From positions 62,001 to 126,000 of the forward strand of contig CAMYMC010000015.1 in NCBI GenBank assembly GCA_947259365.1: a stretch of 64,000 bases of DNA, read 5' to 3'. Origin of the DNA: an uncultured Acidimicrobiaceae bacterium. Lineage in GTDB: Bacteria > Actinomycetota > Acidimicrobiia > Spongiisociales > UBA5794. Below are positions 43,326-51,671 of the stretch, in pieces. A program made the position numbers and the translations under genes. The number at the start of each line of letters is the position of its first letter. The stretch's first letter is position 1. Under the pieces are notes generated by a model, which was given only the letters and a program-made list of their open reading frames with translations, made no database searches and was not told where the DNA came from.

Positions 43326-43996
43326 GGCGTGCGTGCCACGTAGCCGACCCCGCGCACGGTGTGAACGAGGCGCTCCTCGCCGCCGGCTTCGAGCTTGCGG
43401 CGGATGTAGCCGATGTAGACGTCGAGCGAGTTCGACGTCGTCCCGAAGTCGTAACCCCAGATTCGCTCGTAGATCTGCTCACGGGTGAGGACGATGCCGG
43501 CGTTGCGCAACAGCAGCTCGACCAGATCGAATTCGGTCTTCGTCAGCTCGACGTCGCGTTCGCCCCGGTGCACCGTGCGCGCCCCGGCGTCCATGACGAG
43601 GTCGCCGAGGCGGAACGTGTCCGAGGTCTCGCCTGCGGCTCGGCGCAGCAACGCTCTCAGCCGGGCGAGAAGCTCCTCGAGCGCGAACGGCTTGATGAGG
43701 TAGTCGTCGGCGCCGGCATCGAGGCCCGCCACCCTGTCGGTGATCTCGTGGCGGGCAGTGAGCATGAGAATGGGGGTGGTGAGCCCCCGGGCTCGCAGCC
43801 GCCGGCACGCCTCGAGACCGTCGACGTGTGGCATCGCAACGTCCATGACGATCGCGTCGGGTTCCGACTCGGCCACGGTGGCGAGCGCCTCTGCCCCGTC
43901 CCGCGCCACCGCGACGTCGTAACCCTCGAAGGCGAGGGCGCGCTCGATCGCGTCGCGCACGGCGCGGTCGTCCTCGACGACGAGCACGCTGCTCAC
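43322..43996 (-). CDS. OmpR-family response regulator
   Basis: A 224-residue DNA-binding response regulator from GTG 43994-43996 (MSSVLVVEDDRAVRDAIERAL); an ATG at 44041 in frame would add 15 residues. The receiver domain has the acidic pair E8/D9/D10, phospho-acceptor D52 in DAIVMDVAMPHVDG, and the lysine in YLIKPFALEELLARL. The C-terminal winged helix has RTVHRGERDVELTKTEFDLVELLLRNAGIVLTREQIYERIWG and SNSLDVYIGYIRRKLE. It is co-transcribed with the kinase. Three heptamers at 11-bp spacing lie about 200 bases upstream (44198-44226), suggesting autoregulation. Confidence 0.93.
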   Translation of the reverse strand: MSSVLVVEDDRAVRDAIERALAFEGYDVAVARDGAEALATVAESEPDAIVMDVAMPHVDGLEACRRLRARGLTTPILMLTARHEITDRVAGLDAGADDYLIKPFALEELLARLRALLRRAAGETSDTFRLGDLVMDAGARTVHRGERDVELTKTEFDLVELLLRNAGIVLTREQIYERIWGYDFGTTSNSLDVYIGYIRRKLEAGGEERLVHTVRGVGYVARTP

Positions 43997-44197
43997 CACC
44001 GCGCCACCCGGAGATGGGTTCTTTGCCTCTCGTTCATGCACGCAAGGATGCCATGCCGGGTGAGGGTCGGCCGCCCGGCGGGTACCGTCGGCCGCCTCCG
44101 GGCGGCAGGGGGCCGGACCCGGTTCATGCTCAACTCCCCTGGTGAGGCCAACGGGTGGACACCTCGATCATCATCTTGCGCGTCGATGAAGCCTGGC

Positions 44198-44226
44198 TGA
44201 GCAGCACATGAGAATTGCCTGAGAGA
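44198..44226. promoter_or_regulatory. three TGAG heptamers at 11-bp spacing, likely response-regulator site
   Basis: TGAGCAG (44198-44204), TGAGAAT (44209-44215) and TGAGAGA (44220-44226) start 11 bp apart. The middle unit is identical to one at 41973-41979. The site lies between the response regulator gene and the divergent CDP-alcohol phosphotransferase-like gene and could control either. Confidence 0.55.
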
Positions 44227-44281
44227 CGGCGACGCGCCTGGAATGGGCCTCGATCGAACGAGGGTCTGCTTCACTACCGTC

Positions 44282-44833
44282 ATGCAGAGGGCACTGGCCG
44301 CCGACGTGCTCACCGGCTCCCGCCTCGTCGTCGCCGCGGTGATCGCGGGCGTCGTCGCCGCCGGCTCGCTCGACTGGGCGGCCGTGCTCATCTCCGTGGC
44401 ATGGGTCACCGACTTCTTCGACGGGAGGCTGGCGCGCTCGACCCCGACACCGACCCGGCTCCACGCCTGGGACCTCCGCGTCGACACGATCCTCGGAGTC
44501 GGCCTCATGATCGGCATGGCGCTCGGCGGCTACATGCCGTGGTGGACGGTGCCCGTGCTCGGCCTCACGCTCGGCGGCGCCACCCAGGTGCTGAAGAACC
44601 CGTCTCCGGCGATGCTCCTGCTCGGCTATGTCTACGCGTGGTTCCTGTGGCTCATGATCTTCGAAACGGAGCTCCTCGGATGGGTCCCCTTCGCCACGCT
44701 CCCGTTCCTCGCCGTCTTCGACTGGAAGCGGTTCACCCGGGTCATCCTCCCCGCCTTCTTCAAAGGGATGGCGTCGCTGCTGCGCGGCGAGCGACGCGAC
44801 GAGATCGAGCCGGTGCTCGACGACTGGGCGTGA
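44282..44833 (+). CDS. CDP-alcohol phosphotransferase-like membrane protein
   Basis: A 183-residue membrane protein with about five hydrophobic segments. TDFFDGRLARSTPTPTRLHAWDLRVD resembles the CDP-alcohol phosphatidyltransferase motif (D..DG..AR...G...D...D). The four aspartates are kept, but the spacing after AR is one residue short and Leu replaces the motif Gly. A phospholipid-head-group transferase role is therefore possible but doubtful. ATG 44282 is used; an upstream in-frame ATG at 44243 would add 13 residues. It is divergent from the two-component genes and close to the heptamer repeats, so it may be regulated by them. Confidence 0.7.
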   Translation: MQRALAADVLTGSRLVVAAVIAGVVAAGSLDWAAVLISVAWVTDFFDGRLARSTPTPTRLHAWDLRVDTILGVGLMIGMALGGYMPWWTVPVLGLTLGGATQVLKNPSPAMLLLGYVYAWFLWLMIFETELLGWVPFATLPFLAVFDWKRFTRVILPAFFKGMASLLRGERRDEIEPVLDDWA

Positions 44834-44862
44834 CCGGGACGCGGCGGCCCGGGGATCGCCCG

Positions 44863-45279
44863 TTAGGGCACGAGCCGGTCGTAGGCCTCGACCTCGGCCG
44901 CGAAACCGTCGAGATCTGCCGCCGTCGGCGCGTGCTCCCACACCGACACCTCGGCGAGGATGTCCGCGTATCGCTCCGCCTGGCCTTCACGCACCACGGC
45001 GCGGATCGGCACGTCCTCGGGCATGATCTCCCGATACCGGCGCAGGATGGCCCGATGCTGGGGGCGGTCGAGGTCGAGCTCGAAGATCACGCCGTGAGCC
45101 TCGTCCACCTTGTCGCAAGCCCGGCCCAAAGAAGCCCTGGCGAGGATCGGGCACAGCTCGGCGTGCGGCGGGCCGTGGCAGACGAGGACAGGATGGCCGA
45201 GGCCCTCGAGGAAGTCGGTCTCGAACGAGACGCTGTCCTGGGCGGAAACGTCGATGAGGATGGCCCCGCGAAGATCCAT
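44863..45279 (-). CDS. uncharacterised Cys/His-containing protein divergent from arsM
   Basis: A 138-residue soluble protein with AAGGAGG ideally placed before the ATG at 45277-45279. I do not recognise the family. The N-terminus (MDLRGAILIDVSAQDSVSFETDFLEGLGHPVLVCHG) looks like a Rossmann-type alpha/beta start. Potential metal or arsenic ligands cluster in one third of the chain: C34, H35, H39, C43, C55 and H62. The C-terminal third is acidic (AERYADILAEVSVWEHAPTAADLDGF). It is divergent from arsM, and the palindromic operator lies between them. A role in arsenic handling is only an inference. Confidence 0.65.
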   Translation of the reverse strand: MDLRGAILIDVSAQDSVSFETDFLEGLGHPVLVCHGPPHAELCPILARASLGRACDKVDEAHGVIFELDLDRPQHRAILRRYREIMPEDVPIRAVVREGQAERYADILAEVSVWEHAPTAADLDGFAAEVEAYDRLVP

Positions 45280-45357
45280 CCGGCCTCCTTTCCCATAGCC
45301 ACTGTGATGCGAGGCGTCCCGACATGTGTAGAGGCCAAAGCCTCATTCCCTGGCGGC

Positions 45358-45387
45358 TTGACTCATATCGAAAGCTGTCGATATACT
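45358..45387 (+). promoter_or_regulatory. sigma-70-type promoter of arsM with an inverted repeat inside
   Basis: TTGACT (45358-45363), an 18-base spacer and TATACT (45382-45387), the clearest housekeeping promoter seen in the window. An inverted repeat ATATCGA (45365-45371) and TCGATAT (45378-45384) lies across the spacer and -10, so a bound repressor would block polymerase. Confidence 0.7.
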
Positions 45388-45417
45388 CATCGTATCGATG
45401 TACATCGATACGATGAG
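45386..45417. promoter_or_regulatory. perfect 32-bp palindrome at the arsM transcription start (operator)
   Basis: The half CTCATCGTATCGATGT (45386-45401) is followed by its exact reverse complement (45402-45417). It contains ATCGA/TCGAT half-sites like those in the spacer repeat at 45365-45384. Overlap with the predicted start point fits an ArsR/SmtB-type repressor. No arsR gene is in the window. Confidence 0.6.
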
Positions 45418-45441
45418 CGTGCCGGACACCGGAGCAGCGAC

Positions 45442-46176
45442 ATGAGCGACAAGGCCACGAAACGAGCGGTGCGGGAGCGTTATGCCTCCGCAGCGCTGTC
45501 CATCATCGACACCGACGCGACGAGCTGCTGCGGCCCGGTCGAGACCGGGCCCGGGTTCGGAACCGACGTCTACGACGCGCTCGCCGACGAGAAGCTCCCG
45601 GACACGGCCACGATGGCGTCGCTCGGTTGCGGCAACCCGACCGCCGTCGCCCGGCTTCGCGAGGGTGAGACGGTGCTCGACCTCGGCTCCGGAGGTGGAC
45701 TCGATGTCTTCCTCTCGGCGCGCCGCGTGGGGCCCGCCGGGAAGGTCTACGGCATCGACATGACCGACGAGATGCTCGAGCTCGCCCGCCGTAACCAGGC
45801 GAAGGCCGGCATCGAGAACGTCGAGTTCCTCAAGGGCGACATCGAGGACATCCCGCTCGGCGACGGTGAGGTGGACGTCATCATCTCCAACTGCGTCATC
45901 AACCTGTCGACCGACAAGCCCCGGGTGTTCGAGGAGGCCCACCGGGTCCTCAGGCCCGGCGGCCGTTTCGCCGTCACCGACGTCGTCACGACCCGCCCCT
46001 TCTCCGAGGACGAGAAGGCGGACATGGCGAGCTGGACCGGCTGCATCGCCGGGGCGCTGACCCGCGACGAGTACATCGACGGACTGGCGACGGCCGGGTT
46101 CGGGGACCTCGAAGTCGAGGTGACCCACGAGCTCGGTCCCGACGTCGTGAGCGCCATCATTCGCGCCACGGCCTGA
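45442..46176 (+). CDS. arsM: arsenite S-adenosylmethionine methyltransferase
   Basis: A 244-residue enzyme that methylates As(III) to less retained or volatile species. The SAM fold has [40 protein letters not shown] and [38 protein letters not shown]. The arsenic-binding cysteines are visible: C29/C30 (SCCGP), C63 (LGCGNPTA), C151 (SNCVINL) and C201 (WTGCIAGAL). The 50-residue C151-C201 spacing matches known ArsM proteins. ATG 45442 follows GGAG. Strong promoter and palindromic operator elements precede it, consistent with arsenic-inducible expression. Confidence 0.93.
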   Translation: MSDKATKRAVRERYASAALSIIDTDATSCCGPVETGPGFGTDVYDALADEKLPDTATMASLGCGNPTAVARLREGETVLDLGSGGGLDVFLSARRVGPAGKVYGIDMTDEMLELARRNQAKAGIENVEFLKGDIEDIPLGDGEVDVIISNCVINLSTDKPRVFEEAHRVLRPGGRFAVTDVVTTRPFSEDEKADMASWTGCIAGALTRDEYIDGLATAGFGDLEVEVTHELGPDVVSAIIRATA

Positions 46177-46265
46177 CGGCTCCGTCCTCCGACGCATCGC
46201 CCGCCCCGGGAACCTGCAGGCGCCCCCGGGACGTCCCAGCGTCGGACGACGGAAAGGACCGAGCC

Positions 46266-48698
46266 GTGAAACGCCTCAGCGTTGTTCTCGCCACGTTCGC
46301 CATGCTCGCCGGCGCATCACCCGCCACGGCACAGGTCGTCGAGCCGTCTCCGCCCTGTATCGACCTCTGCCCGATCGTTCGCCACGACTCCCCCGTCATC
46401 GTCGAGCGCTACACCGTCGACGTGTCGATCGAGACCCAAGTCGCCACAACACACATCACCCAGGTGCTGCGCAACGGAGGCGGCGGGATCGCCGAGGGCT
46501 TCGTCTACCTGCCGACACCTCCCGGCGCGGCCGTCACCGACCTCGCGTTGTGGATCGACAACGAGCCGGTCTCCGGCGAGCTCCTCACCGCTGAGAAGGC
46601 CGAGGAGATCTACCGCGACATCGTCACGAGCCTCCGTGATCCGGCGCTGCTGCAATGGATCGACGGCGGCCTCGTCCAGCTCTCGGTGTTCCCGATCCCT
46701 CCCGGCGGCACACGGACGGTGGAGATCGAGTACGTCGAGATCCTCACCGCCGAGTCGGGGCTCGTCCGCCTTGCCCATCCTCTCGGCTCGGAGCTGAGCC
46801 GCGCCGTGCCGATCGAGCACCTGGCGATGACCGTGCGCGCCTCGACGACCTCGCCGCTGCGCGCCGTCTACTCGGCCACCCACGACATCGACATCGACCG
46901 GAAGGGCGACCGCCGGTTCGTCGCCAGCTTCGAGGAGCGTGACGCCGACCCGGACACCGACTTCGTCCTCTACTACTCGACATCCGGAGAGGGTGTCGGA
47001 GTCGACGTCCTCTCCTTCCGCGACCGGGGCGAGGACGGCTACTTCCTCCTCCTCGTCGCCCCCGGCCTCGACGCCGATGCGGAAACGGTGGCAAAGGACG
47101 TCGTCATCGTTCTCGATCGCTCCGGCTCGATGGAGGGCGAGAAGTTCGCCCAGGCGCTCGAGGCCGCCCGGTTCGTCCTCGACAACCTCGGTGAGGACGA
47201 CCGGTTCAACGTCGTCACGTTCTCGAGCAGCCTCCGCAGCTACGCCCGGAGCCTCCGTCCTGCCGTAGAGGCCGACGACGCCGCCGAATGGCTCGATACC
47301 CAGGCGGCGAGCGGGTCGACCGACATCAACCGCGCCCTCCTCGAGGCCGTCGAGCTGGCGGACGACGAGCGGCCGGCGTACGTCATCTTCCTCACCGACG
47401 GTCTCCCCACCGAAGGGGTCCAGGACCCGGACCGGATCATCGACAACGTCCTCGACTCCGCTCCCGACAACATGTCGGTCTTCGCCTTCGGCGTCGGCTT
47501 CGACGTCGACACCGTCCTCCTCGACTCGCTCGCAGAGAACCACCACGGCACGACGAGCTACGTCGTGCCGGGCGAGCGAATCGATGAGGTCGTCTCCGGC
47601 TTCTACGCCAAGGTGAAGACCCCGGTGCTCACCGGCGTCGAGATCGAGATCGACGGCGTCACCGTCCGCGACCTCCATCCCCGCGAGCCGGGCGACCTCT
47701 TCTCCGGGGAACAGCTGGCCGTCGTCGGCCGCTACGACGAAGGTGGTCCCGCCGAGATCACTCTGCGCGGGCTCGTCAACGGGGAGCCGGCGACGTTCAC
47801 CTACGACGACGTGCGCTTCCGGACGTCCGGCGGCGCGGAATTCCTTCCGAGGCTGTGGGCAACCCGCAAGGTCGGCTCTCTCCTCAAGGACATCAGGCTC
47901 AACGGGGCCAACGAGGAGATCATCGCCGAGATCATCGAGATCGCGAGCCGGTTCGGCATCGTGACGCCGTACACGTCCTTCCTCGTCACCGAGCCGCGGC
48001 CGCTGACCATCGACGATGTGCAGCGGATGGCGACCGAGCAGGCGGCAGCCGGCGCGTTCGACTACGGCCGATCCGGAGAAGATGCCGTGACCTTCTCGTC
48101 GGCCGCCGAGGCGCTCACCTCGGCCCAGGCGCCGTCGGAGATCAGCGCCGAGTCGCGCAACGCCGTGCGGGTGACCGGAAGCCGGGCATTCGTCCTCGTC
48201 GATGGACTGTGGACGGACACCGCGTTCGACGAGTCCGCGATGGAGATCCGTCGTGTGCCGTACCTGTCGGACGCGTACTTCGCCCTCGCGACCGGCAGAG
48301 CGGATGTCGCCGAGGCGCTCGCGATCGCCGAGCGCGTTCTCGTCGTCGTCGACGGCGCCGGATACGAGATCGTCGCCGAGGACGAAGCGGCCGGGCCCGT
48401 CACGTTGCCACCGCCACGACCGGAGGATCCCACCGTCACCCCGCCGGTGACCGCGACGCCGACGACGATCGCGATCACACCGGACGGGACGACGCCCCCG
48501 CCGACGACGATCGGGGCCGCCCCGGCAACCGGCGACGGGGCCGGCACGGGGCTGGTGCCGTGGCTGCTCGTCGCCCTCGTCGCCCTCGGAGGCGCCGGCG
48601 CCCTCGCCGCTGTCTGGGCGGCCACCGCCCGACCGCAGCCAGGGACCGAGGACGCCGCGAAGCCGGCCGAGCGGGAACGGGCGCGCCAGCGGGGCTAA
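46266..48698 (+). CDS. VIT and VWA domain surface protein with C-terminal membrane helix
   Basis: An 810-residue exported protein starting at GTG 46266, preceded by AAAGGA. A signal peptide ([21 protein letters not shown]) leads to a VIT domain (about 40-210; [71 protein letters not shown]). A VWA domain (about 270-450) has an intact MIDAS start DRSGSM, then [12 protein letters not shown] and [11 protein letters not shown]. After a long C-terminal region and a Thr/Pro linker, a helix ([21 protein letters not shown]) anchors it. Such proteins resemble inter-alpha-trypsin-inhibitor heavy chains and are thought to act in adhesion. It follows arsM but probably has its own control. Confidence 0.88.
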   Translation: MKRLSVVLATFAMLAGASPATAQVVEPSPPCIDLCPIVRHDSPVIVERYTVDVSIETQVATTHITQVLRNGGGGIAEGFVYLPTPPGAAVTDLALWIDNEPVSGELLTAEKAEEIYRDIVTSLRDPALLQWIDGGLVQLSVFPIPPGGTRTVEIEYVEILTAESGLVRLAHPLGSELSRAVPIEHLAMTVRASTTSPLRAVYSATHDIDIDRKGDRRFVASFEERDADPDTDFVLYYSTSGEGVGVDVLSFRDRGEDGYFLLLVAPGLDADAETVAKDVVIVLDRSGSMEGEKFAQALEAARFVLDNLGEDDRFNVVTFSSSLRSYARSLRPAVEADDAAEWLDTQAASGSTDINRALLEAVELADDERPAYVIFLTDGLPTEGVQDPDRIIDNVLDSAPDNMSVFAFGVGFDVDTVLLDSLAENHHGTTSYVVPGERIDEVVSGFYAKVKTPVLTGVEIEIDGVTVRDLHPREPGDLFSGEQLAVVGRYDEGGPAEITLRGLVNGEPATFTYDDVRFRTSGGAEFLPRLWATRKVGSLLKDIRLNGANEEIIAEIIEIASRFGIVTPYTSFLVTEPRPLTIDDVQRMATEQAAAGAFDYGRSGEDAVTFSSAAEALTSAQAPSEISAESRNAVRVTGSRAFVLVDGLWTDTAFDESAMEIRRVPYLSDAYFALATGRADVAEALAIAERVLVVVDGAGYEIVAEDEAAGPVTLPPPRPEDPTVTPPVTATPTTIAITPDGTTPPPTTIGAAPATGDGAGTGLVPWLLVALVALGGAGALAAVWAATARPQPGTEDAAKPAERERARQRG

Positions 48699-48799
48699 GG
48701 CCGGCGGTGAGCCGACGAGCCCATGCCGTCCAACGAGCCTGCCCGCTCGCCTAGCGTGGTGGCCACACCGCCGCCGTCGCGACGGGAGCTGTGACGAAG

Positions 48800-50086
48800 A
48801 TGACCACCGAGCACGAGTTCGGATTCGACACCCGGGCGATCCATGCCGGCCAGCGACCAGACCCCGAGACCGGGGCGCGGGCCATGCCGATCTACGCCAC
48901 CACGTCGTTCGTCTTCGAGGACGCCCAACACGCCGCCGACCTCTTCGCTCTTCAGACCTACGGCAACATCTACACCCGCATCGGCAACCCGACGACGGCG
49001 GCGTTCGAGGAGCGGATGGCCTCCCTGGAAGGTGGCCTCGGGGCGGTGGCGACGTCGTCGGGCCAGGCCGCCCAGCTCATCTCGGCGCTCACCCTCGCCC
49101 AGAAGGGCGACGAGATCGTGGCCTCGACGGCGCTCTACGGGGGGACGTACACCCAGTTCGACGTCACGCTGCGCCGCATGGGGATCGATGTGACGTTCGT
49201 CGACTTCTCCGACCCCGACCAGGTCGACAAGTCCATCAGCGAGCGGACGAAGGCGCTGTACGCAGAGACGATCGGCAACCCGGGCTGCGACGTCCTCGAC
49301 ATCGCCCGGTTTGCCAACATGGCCCACACCCACGGCATCCCGCTCATCGTGGACAACACGTTCGCCACCCCGTACCTGTGCCGGCCCATCGAGCACGGCG
49401 CCGACATCGTCGTGCATTCTGCGACGAAGTTCATCGGCGGTCACGGCGCCGTCATCGCCGGGGTCATCGTCGAGGCCGGAACGTTCCCATACGACAACGG
49501 CAACTTCCCGATGCTCGTCGAGCCCTCCCCTGCCTACCACGACCTCCAGTTCTGGGAGAACTTCCGCGAGTACGCGTTCCTCACCCGTGCCCGGGTCGAG
49601 TTGTTGCGCGACGTCGGGGCATCGCTGTCGCCGTTCAACGCGTTCCTGCTCCTCATCGGGCTCGAGACGCTGCCGCTGCGGATGGCACGCCACGTCGAGA
49701 ATGCGGCGAGGGTCGCAACGTTCCTCCGCCAGCACCCTGGGGTGGCGTGGATCCGGTACCCCATCTTCGCGGACAACGAGTGGACGGAGCTCGCCCGGCG
49801 CTACACCCCCGAGGGGCCCGGTGCCATCTTCACCTTCGGGCTCGCCGGAGGCTACGACGCCGGGGTCGCGTTCATCGAGAACGTCGAGCTCGCCTCACAC
49901 CTCGCCAACGTCGGGGATGCGAAGACCCTCGTGATCCACCCCGCCTCGACCACCCACCAGCAGGTGCCGGTGGCCGAGCGGGCCGAGATGGGCGTCGGCG
50001 ACGACATGATCCGGATCTCGGTCGGCATCGAAGACGTCGACGACATCCTGTGGGACCTGGACCGGGCGCTAGAGGCGGGGACATGA
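48800..50086 (+). CDS. metY: O-acetylhomoserine sulfhydrylase-type enzyme
   Basis: A 428-residue PLP enzyme of the Cys/Met metabolism family. It has FDTRAIHAGQRPDPETGARAMPIYATTSFVF, YTRIGNPTTAAFEERMASLEGG, SSGQAAQLISALTLAQ, NPGCDVLDIARFA, DNTFATPYLCRPIEHGADIVVHSATKFIGGHG (the PLP lysine is in SATK) and HPASTTHQQ. The length and the long insertion fit MetY, which makes homocysteine from O-acetylhomoserine and sulfide. ATG 48800 is chosen over GTG 48791 because GGGAG sits only two bases from the GTG. A TAGCGT box lies at 48752-48757. It overlaps the CoA-binding gene by 4 bases. Confidence 0.92.
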   Translation: MTTEHEFGFDTRAIHAGQRPDPETGARAMPIYATTSFVFEDAQHAADLFALQTYGNIYTRIGNPTTAAFEERMASLEGGLGAVATSSGQAAQLISALTLAQKGDEIVASTALYGGTYTQFDVTLRRMGIDVTFVDFSDPDQVDKSISERTKALYAETIGNPGCDVLDIARFANMAHTHGIPLIVDNTFATPYLCRPIEHGADIVVHSATKFIGGHGAVIAGVIVEAGTFPYDNGNFPMLVEPSPAYHDLQFWENFREYAFLTRARVELLRDVGASLSPFNAFLLLIGLETLPLRMARHVENAARVATFLRQHPGVAWIRYPIFADNEWTELARRYTPEGPGAIFTFGLAGGYDAGVAFIENVELASHLANVGDAKTLVIHPASTTHQQVPVAERAEMGVGDDMIRISVGIEDVDDILWDLDRALEAGT

Positions 50087-50565
50087 CGGCGGCGGTGCCA
50101 GAGGCCAGCCCCCGCGATCGCCTCCGGATCATCCGCACCGCGTCGTCGGCCGCGCTCGTGGGCGTCTCGGCGAACCCGATCCGCTCCTCCAACTTCGTGG
50201 CCAGCTACCTGGTGCGGACGTCGCTGCGGGCGTACCCCGTGAACCCGGCGTACGACGAGGTTCTCGGGCTCACGTGCTACCCGACCCTCGCCGACCTCCC
50301 CGAGGTGCCCGACATCGTCGACATCTTCCGCCGGGAGGAGGCGATCCCTGGCGTCGTCGAGGAAGCGATCGCCATCGGCGCCAAGGTGGTCTGGTTCCAG
50401 CTCGGGTTGCGCCACGACGAGGCGGCGCGGATGGCGATCGACGCCGGTCTCGAGGTCGTTCAGGATCGCTGCCTCAAGATCGAGCATGCCCGCTTCTCCG
50501 GGAAGCTCCACCTCGGCGGGTTCGACACCGGGGTCATCTCCTCGAGGCGCCGGCTGCCGCTGTAG
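50083..50565 (+). CDS. CoA-binding domain protein (YccU-like)
   Basis: A 160-residue single-domain protein with a Rossmann CoA-binding fold: IRTASSAALVGVSANPIRSSNFVASYLVR, VNPAYDEVLGLTCYPTLADLPEVPDIVDIFRREEAIPGVVEEAIAIGAKVVWFQLGLRHDEAARMAIDAGLEVVQDRCLKIEH. Only the CoA-binding domain of succinyl-CoA-synthetase-type proteins is present, so it is not a ligase by itself. The ATGA overlap with metY indicates a functional link to acyl-homoserine or sulfur metabolism; the molecular role is unknown. Confidence 0.88.
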   Translation: MTAAVPEASPRDRLRIIRTASSAALVGVSANPIRSSNFVASYLVRTSLRAYPVNPAYDEVLGLTCYPTLADLPEVPDIVDIFRREEAIPGVVEEAIAIGAKVVWFQLGLRHDEAARMAIDAGLEVVQDRCLKIEHARFSGKLHLGGFDTGVISSRRRLPL

Positions 50566-50730
50566 CCGGCGGCGGGCCCGGCTCACGGCCGGCACGCGTC
50601 TGAAGCGTTGTCCCTAGAACGAGTCGGTGGCGACGGCCCGAGGCCGTCACGATCGGGACTCGCCGCCGTCGCTAAGGTGATCGACCGACGCGCGCCGGGC
50701 GGGTGCGCCGACGACGGAAAGCGGGGACGC

Positions 50731-51099
50731 ATGACTGATCAGGTTGCGTGGCTGCTCGAGCTCGCGATCAAGCCGGGCGAGCTCGACAACCTCAAGGATC
50801 TCCTGGCCGAGATGGTCGCGGCAACGGAGGCCGACGAACCGGGCACCCTCGACTACGAGTGGTCGATCGACGACGAGGGAACGACCTGTCACATCTGGGA
50901 ACGGTACGCGGACTCGGCCGCGACGATGGTCCACTTGGGCAACTTCGGCGCCAAGTTCGCTCCGCGATTCATGGCGGCGCTCGAACCGACTCGCATGGTC
51001 GTCTACGGGAGCCCGAGCGACGACGCCCGGCAACAGCTCGCAGGCATGGGGGCGGTGTTCATGGCGCCAGCCGGAGGGTTCACCCGCTCCGCTCCCTGA
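50731..51099 (+). CDS. antibiotic-biosynthesis-monooxygenase (ABM) domain protein
   Basis: A 122-residue protein of the dimeric alpha-beta barrel type. AWLLELAIKPGELDNLKDLLAEMVAATEADEPGTLDYEWSIDDEGTTCHIWERYADSAATMVHLGNFGAKFAPRFMAAL follows the ABM pattern: an EPGTL/Y segment, then xExYxD, then a helix. Members act as cofactor-free oxygenases on quinones or are of unknown function. A TAAGGT hexamer at 50673-50678 may be its -10 box. It is flanked by unrelated genes. Confidence 0.75.
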   Translation: MTDQVAWLLELAIKPGELDNLKDLLAEMVAATEADEPGTLDYEWSIDDEGTTCHIWERYADSAATMVHLGNFGAKFAPRFMAALEPTRMVVYGSPSDDARQQLAGMGAVFMAPAGGFTRSAP

Positions 51100-51190
51100 G
51101 CGCGCCCGACACGGCGCTTCGTCGACCCGAGCCCTCATCGCCCGCCGCCGTTGGGGCGAACCCGTCGCCTGCGCCAACGCGCCGACCCGC

Positions 51191-51196
51191 TACCTT
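51191..51196 (+). promoter_or_regulatory. candidate -10 box for the proteasome activator gene
   Basis: TACCTT lies 7 bases before ATG 51204; a leaderless start is likely. Confidence 0.4.
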
Positions 51197-51203
51197 GGAG
51201 TGC

Positions 51204-51671
51204 ATGGAAGACTCCCCAGACCCCGAGCGCACCGTCGAGACGCCTCATGCCATCGCCCGTGACCCGGGCCCCGTCGGCGAGTTCGTCACCGAGCCCGCCA
51301 AGCTCATGCGCATCGCTTCGATGGCCAAGGCGATGCTCGCCGAGGCCCAGGCCGCACCATCGGACGAAGCCGGCAGGGAGCGACTGCGCGACATCTACCG
51401 GCTGACGCTCGACGAGCTGTGCAGCGTGCTCTCCGACGACCTGCGTGAGGAGCTGTCGCAGATGTTCTTGCCGCTCCACGACGACGGTGCCCCATCGGCG
51501 TCGGAGCTCCGCATCGCGCAGGCTCAACTCGTCGGTTGGCTCGAGGGTCTCTTCAACGGGATCCAGGCGGCGGTGATGAGCCAGCAGCTCGCCGCCCAGT
51601 CCCAGCTCCACCACATCCAGCAGGGTCGGCTCGAGACGTCCCCACAGGGCACGCCCGGTCAGTACCTCTGA
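51204..51671 (+). CDS. bpa: bacterial proteasome activator (PafE/Bpa, DUF2587)
   Basis: A 155-residue alpha-helical protein. VGEFVTEPAKLMRIASMAKAMLAEAQAAPSDEAGRERLRDIYRLTLDELCSVLSDDLREELSQM and LRIAQAQLVGWLEGLFNGIQAAV match DUF2587, whose mycobacterial member forms an ATP-independent 12-subunit ring on the 20S proteasome. The last four residues are GQYL, the C-terminal motif that inserts into the proteasome alpha-ring pockets. It implies that this organism has a 20S proteasome, which supports an actinobacterial origin. The 3' end overlaps the opposing glucosidase gene by 13 bases. Confidence 0.92.
   Translation: MEDSPDPERTVETPHAIARDPGPVGEFVTEPAKLMRIASMAKAMLAEAQAAPSDEAGRERLRDIYRLTLDELCSVLSDDLREELSQMFLPLHDDGAPSASELRIAQAQLVGWLEGLFNGIQAAVMSQQLAAQSQLHHIQQGRLETSPQGTPGQYL

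Noticed and set aside
46177-46265. Hairpin formed by two CCCCGGG copies after arsM as a terminator
   Set aside because: The pairing is short, the units are self-complementary and there is no T-tract, so it is not convincing.
48699-48799. SAM riboswitch upstream of metY
   Set aside because: The 101-bp gap shows no SAM-I, SAM-II or SAM-IV core elements and only a weak -10 hexamer (TAGCGT, 48752-48757).
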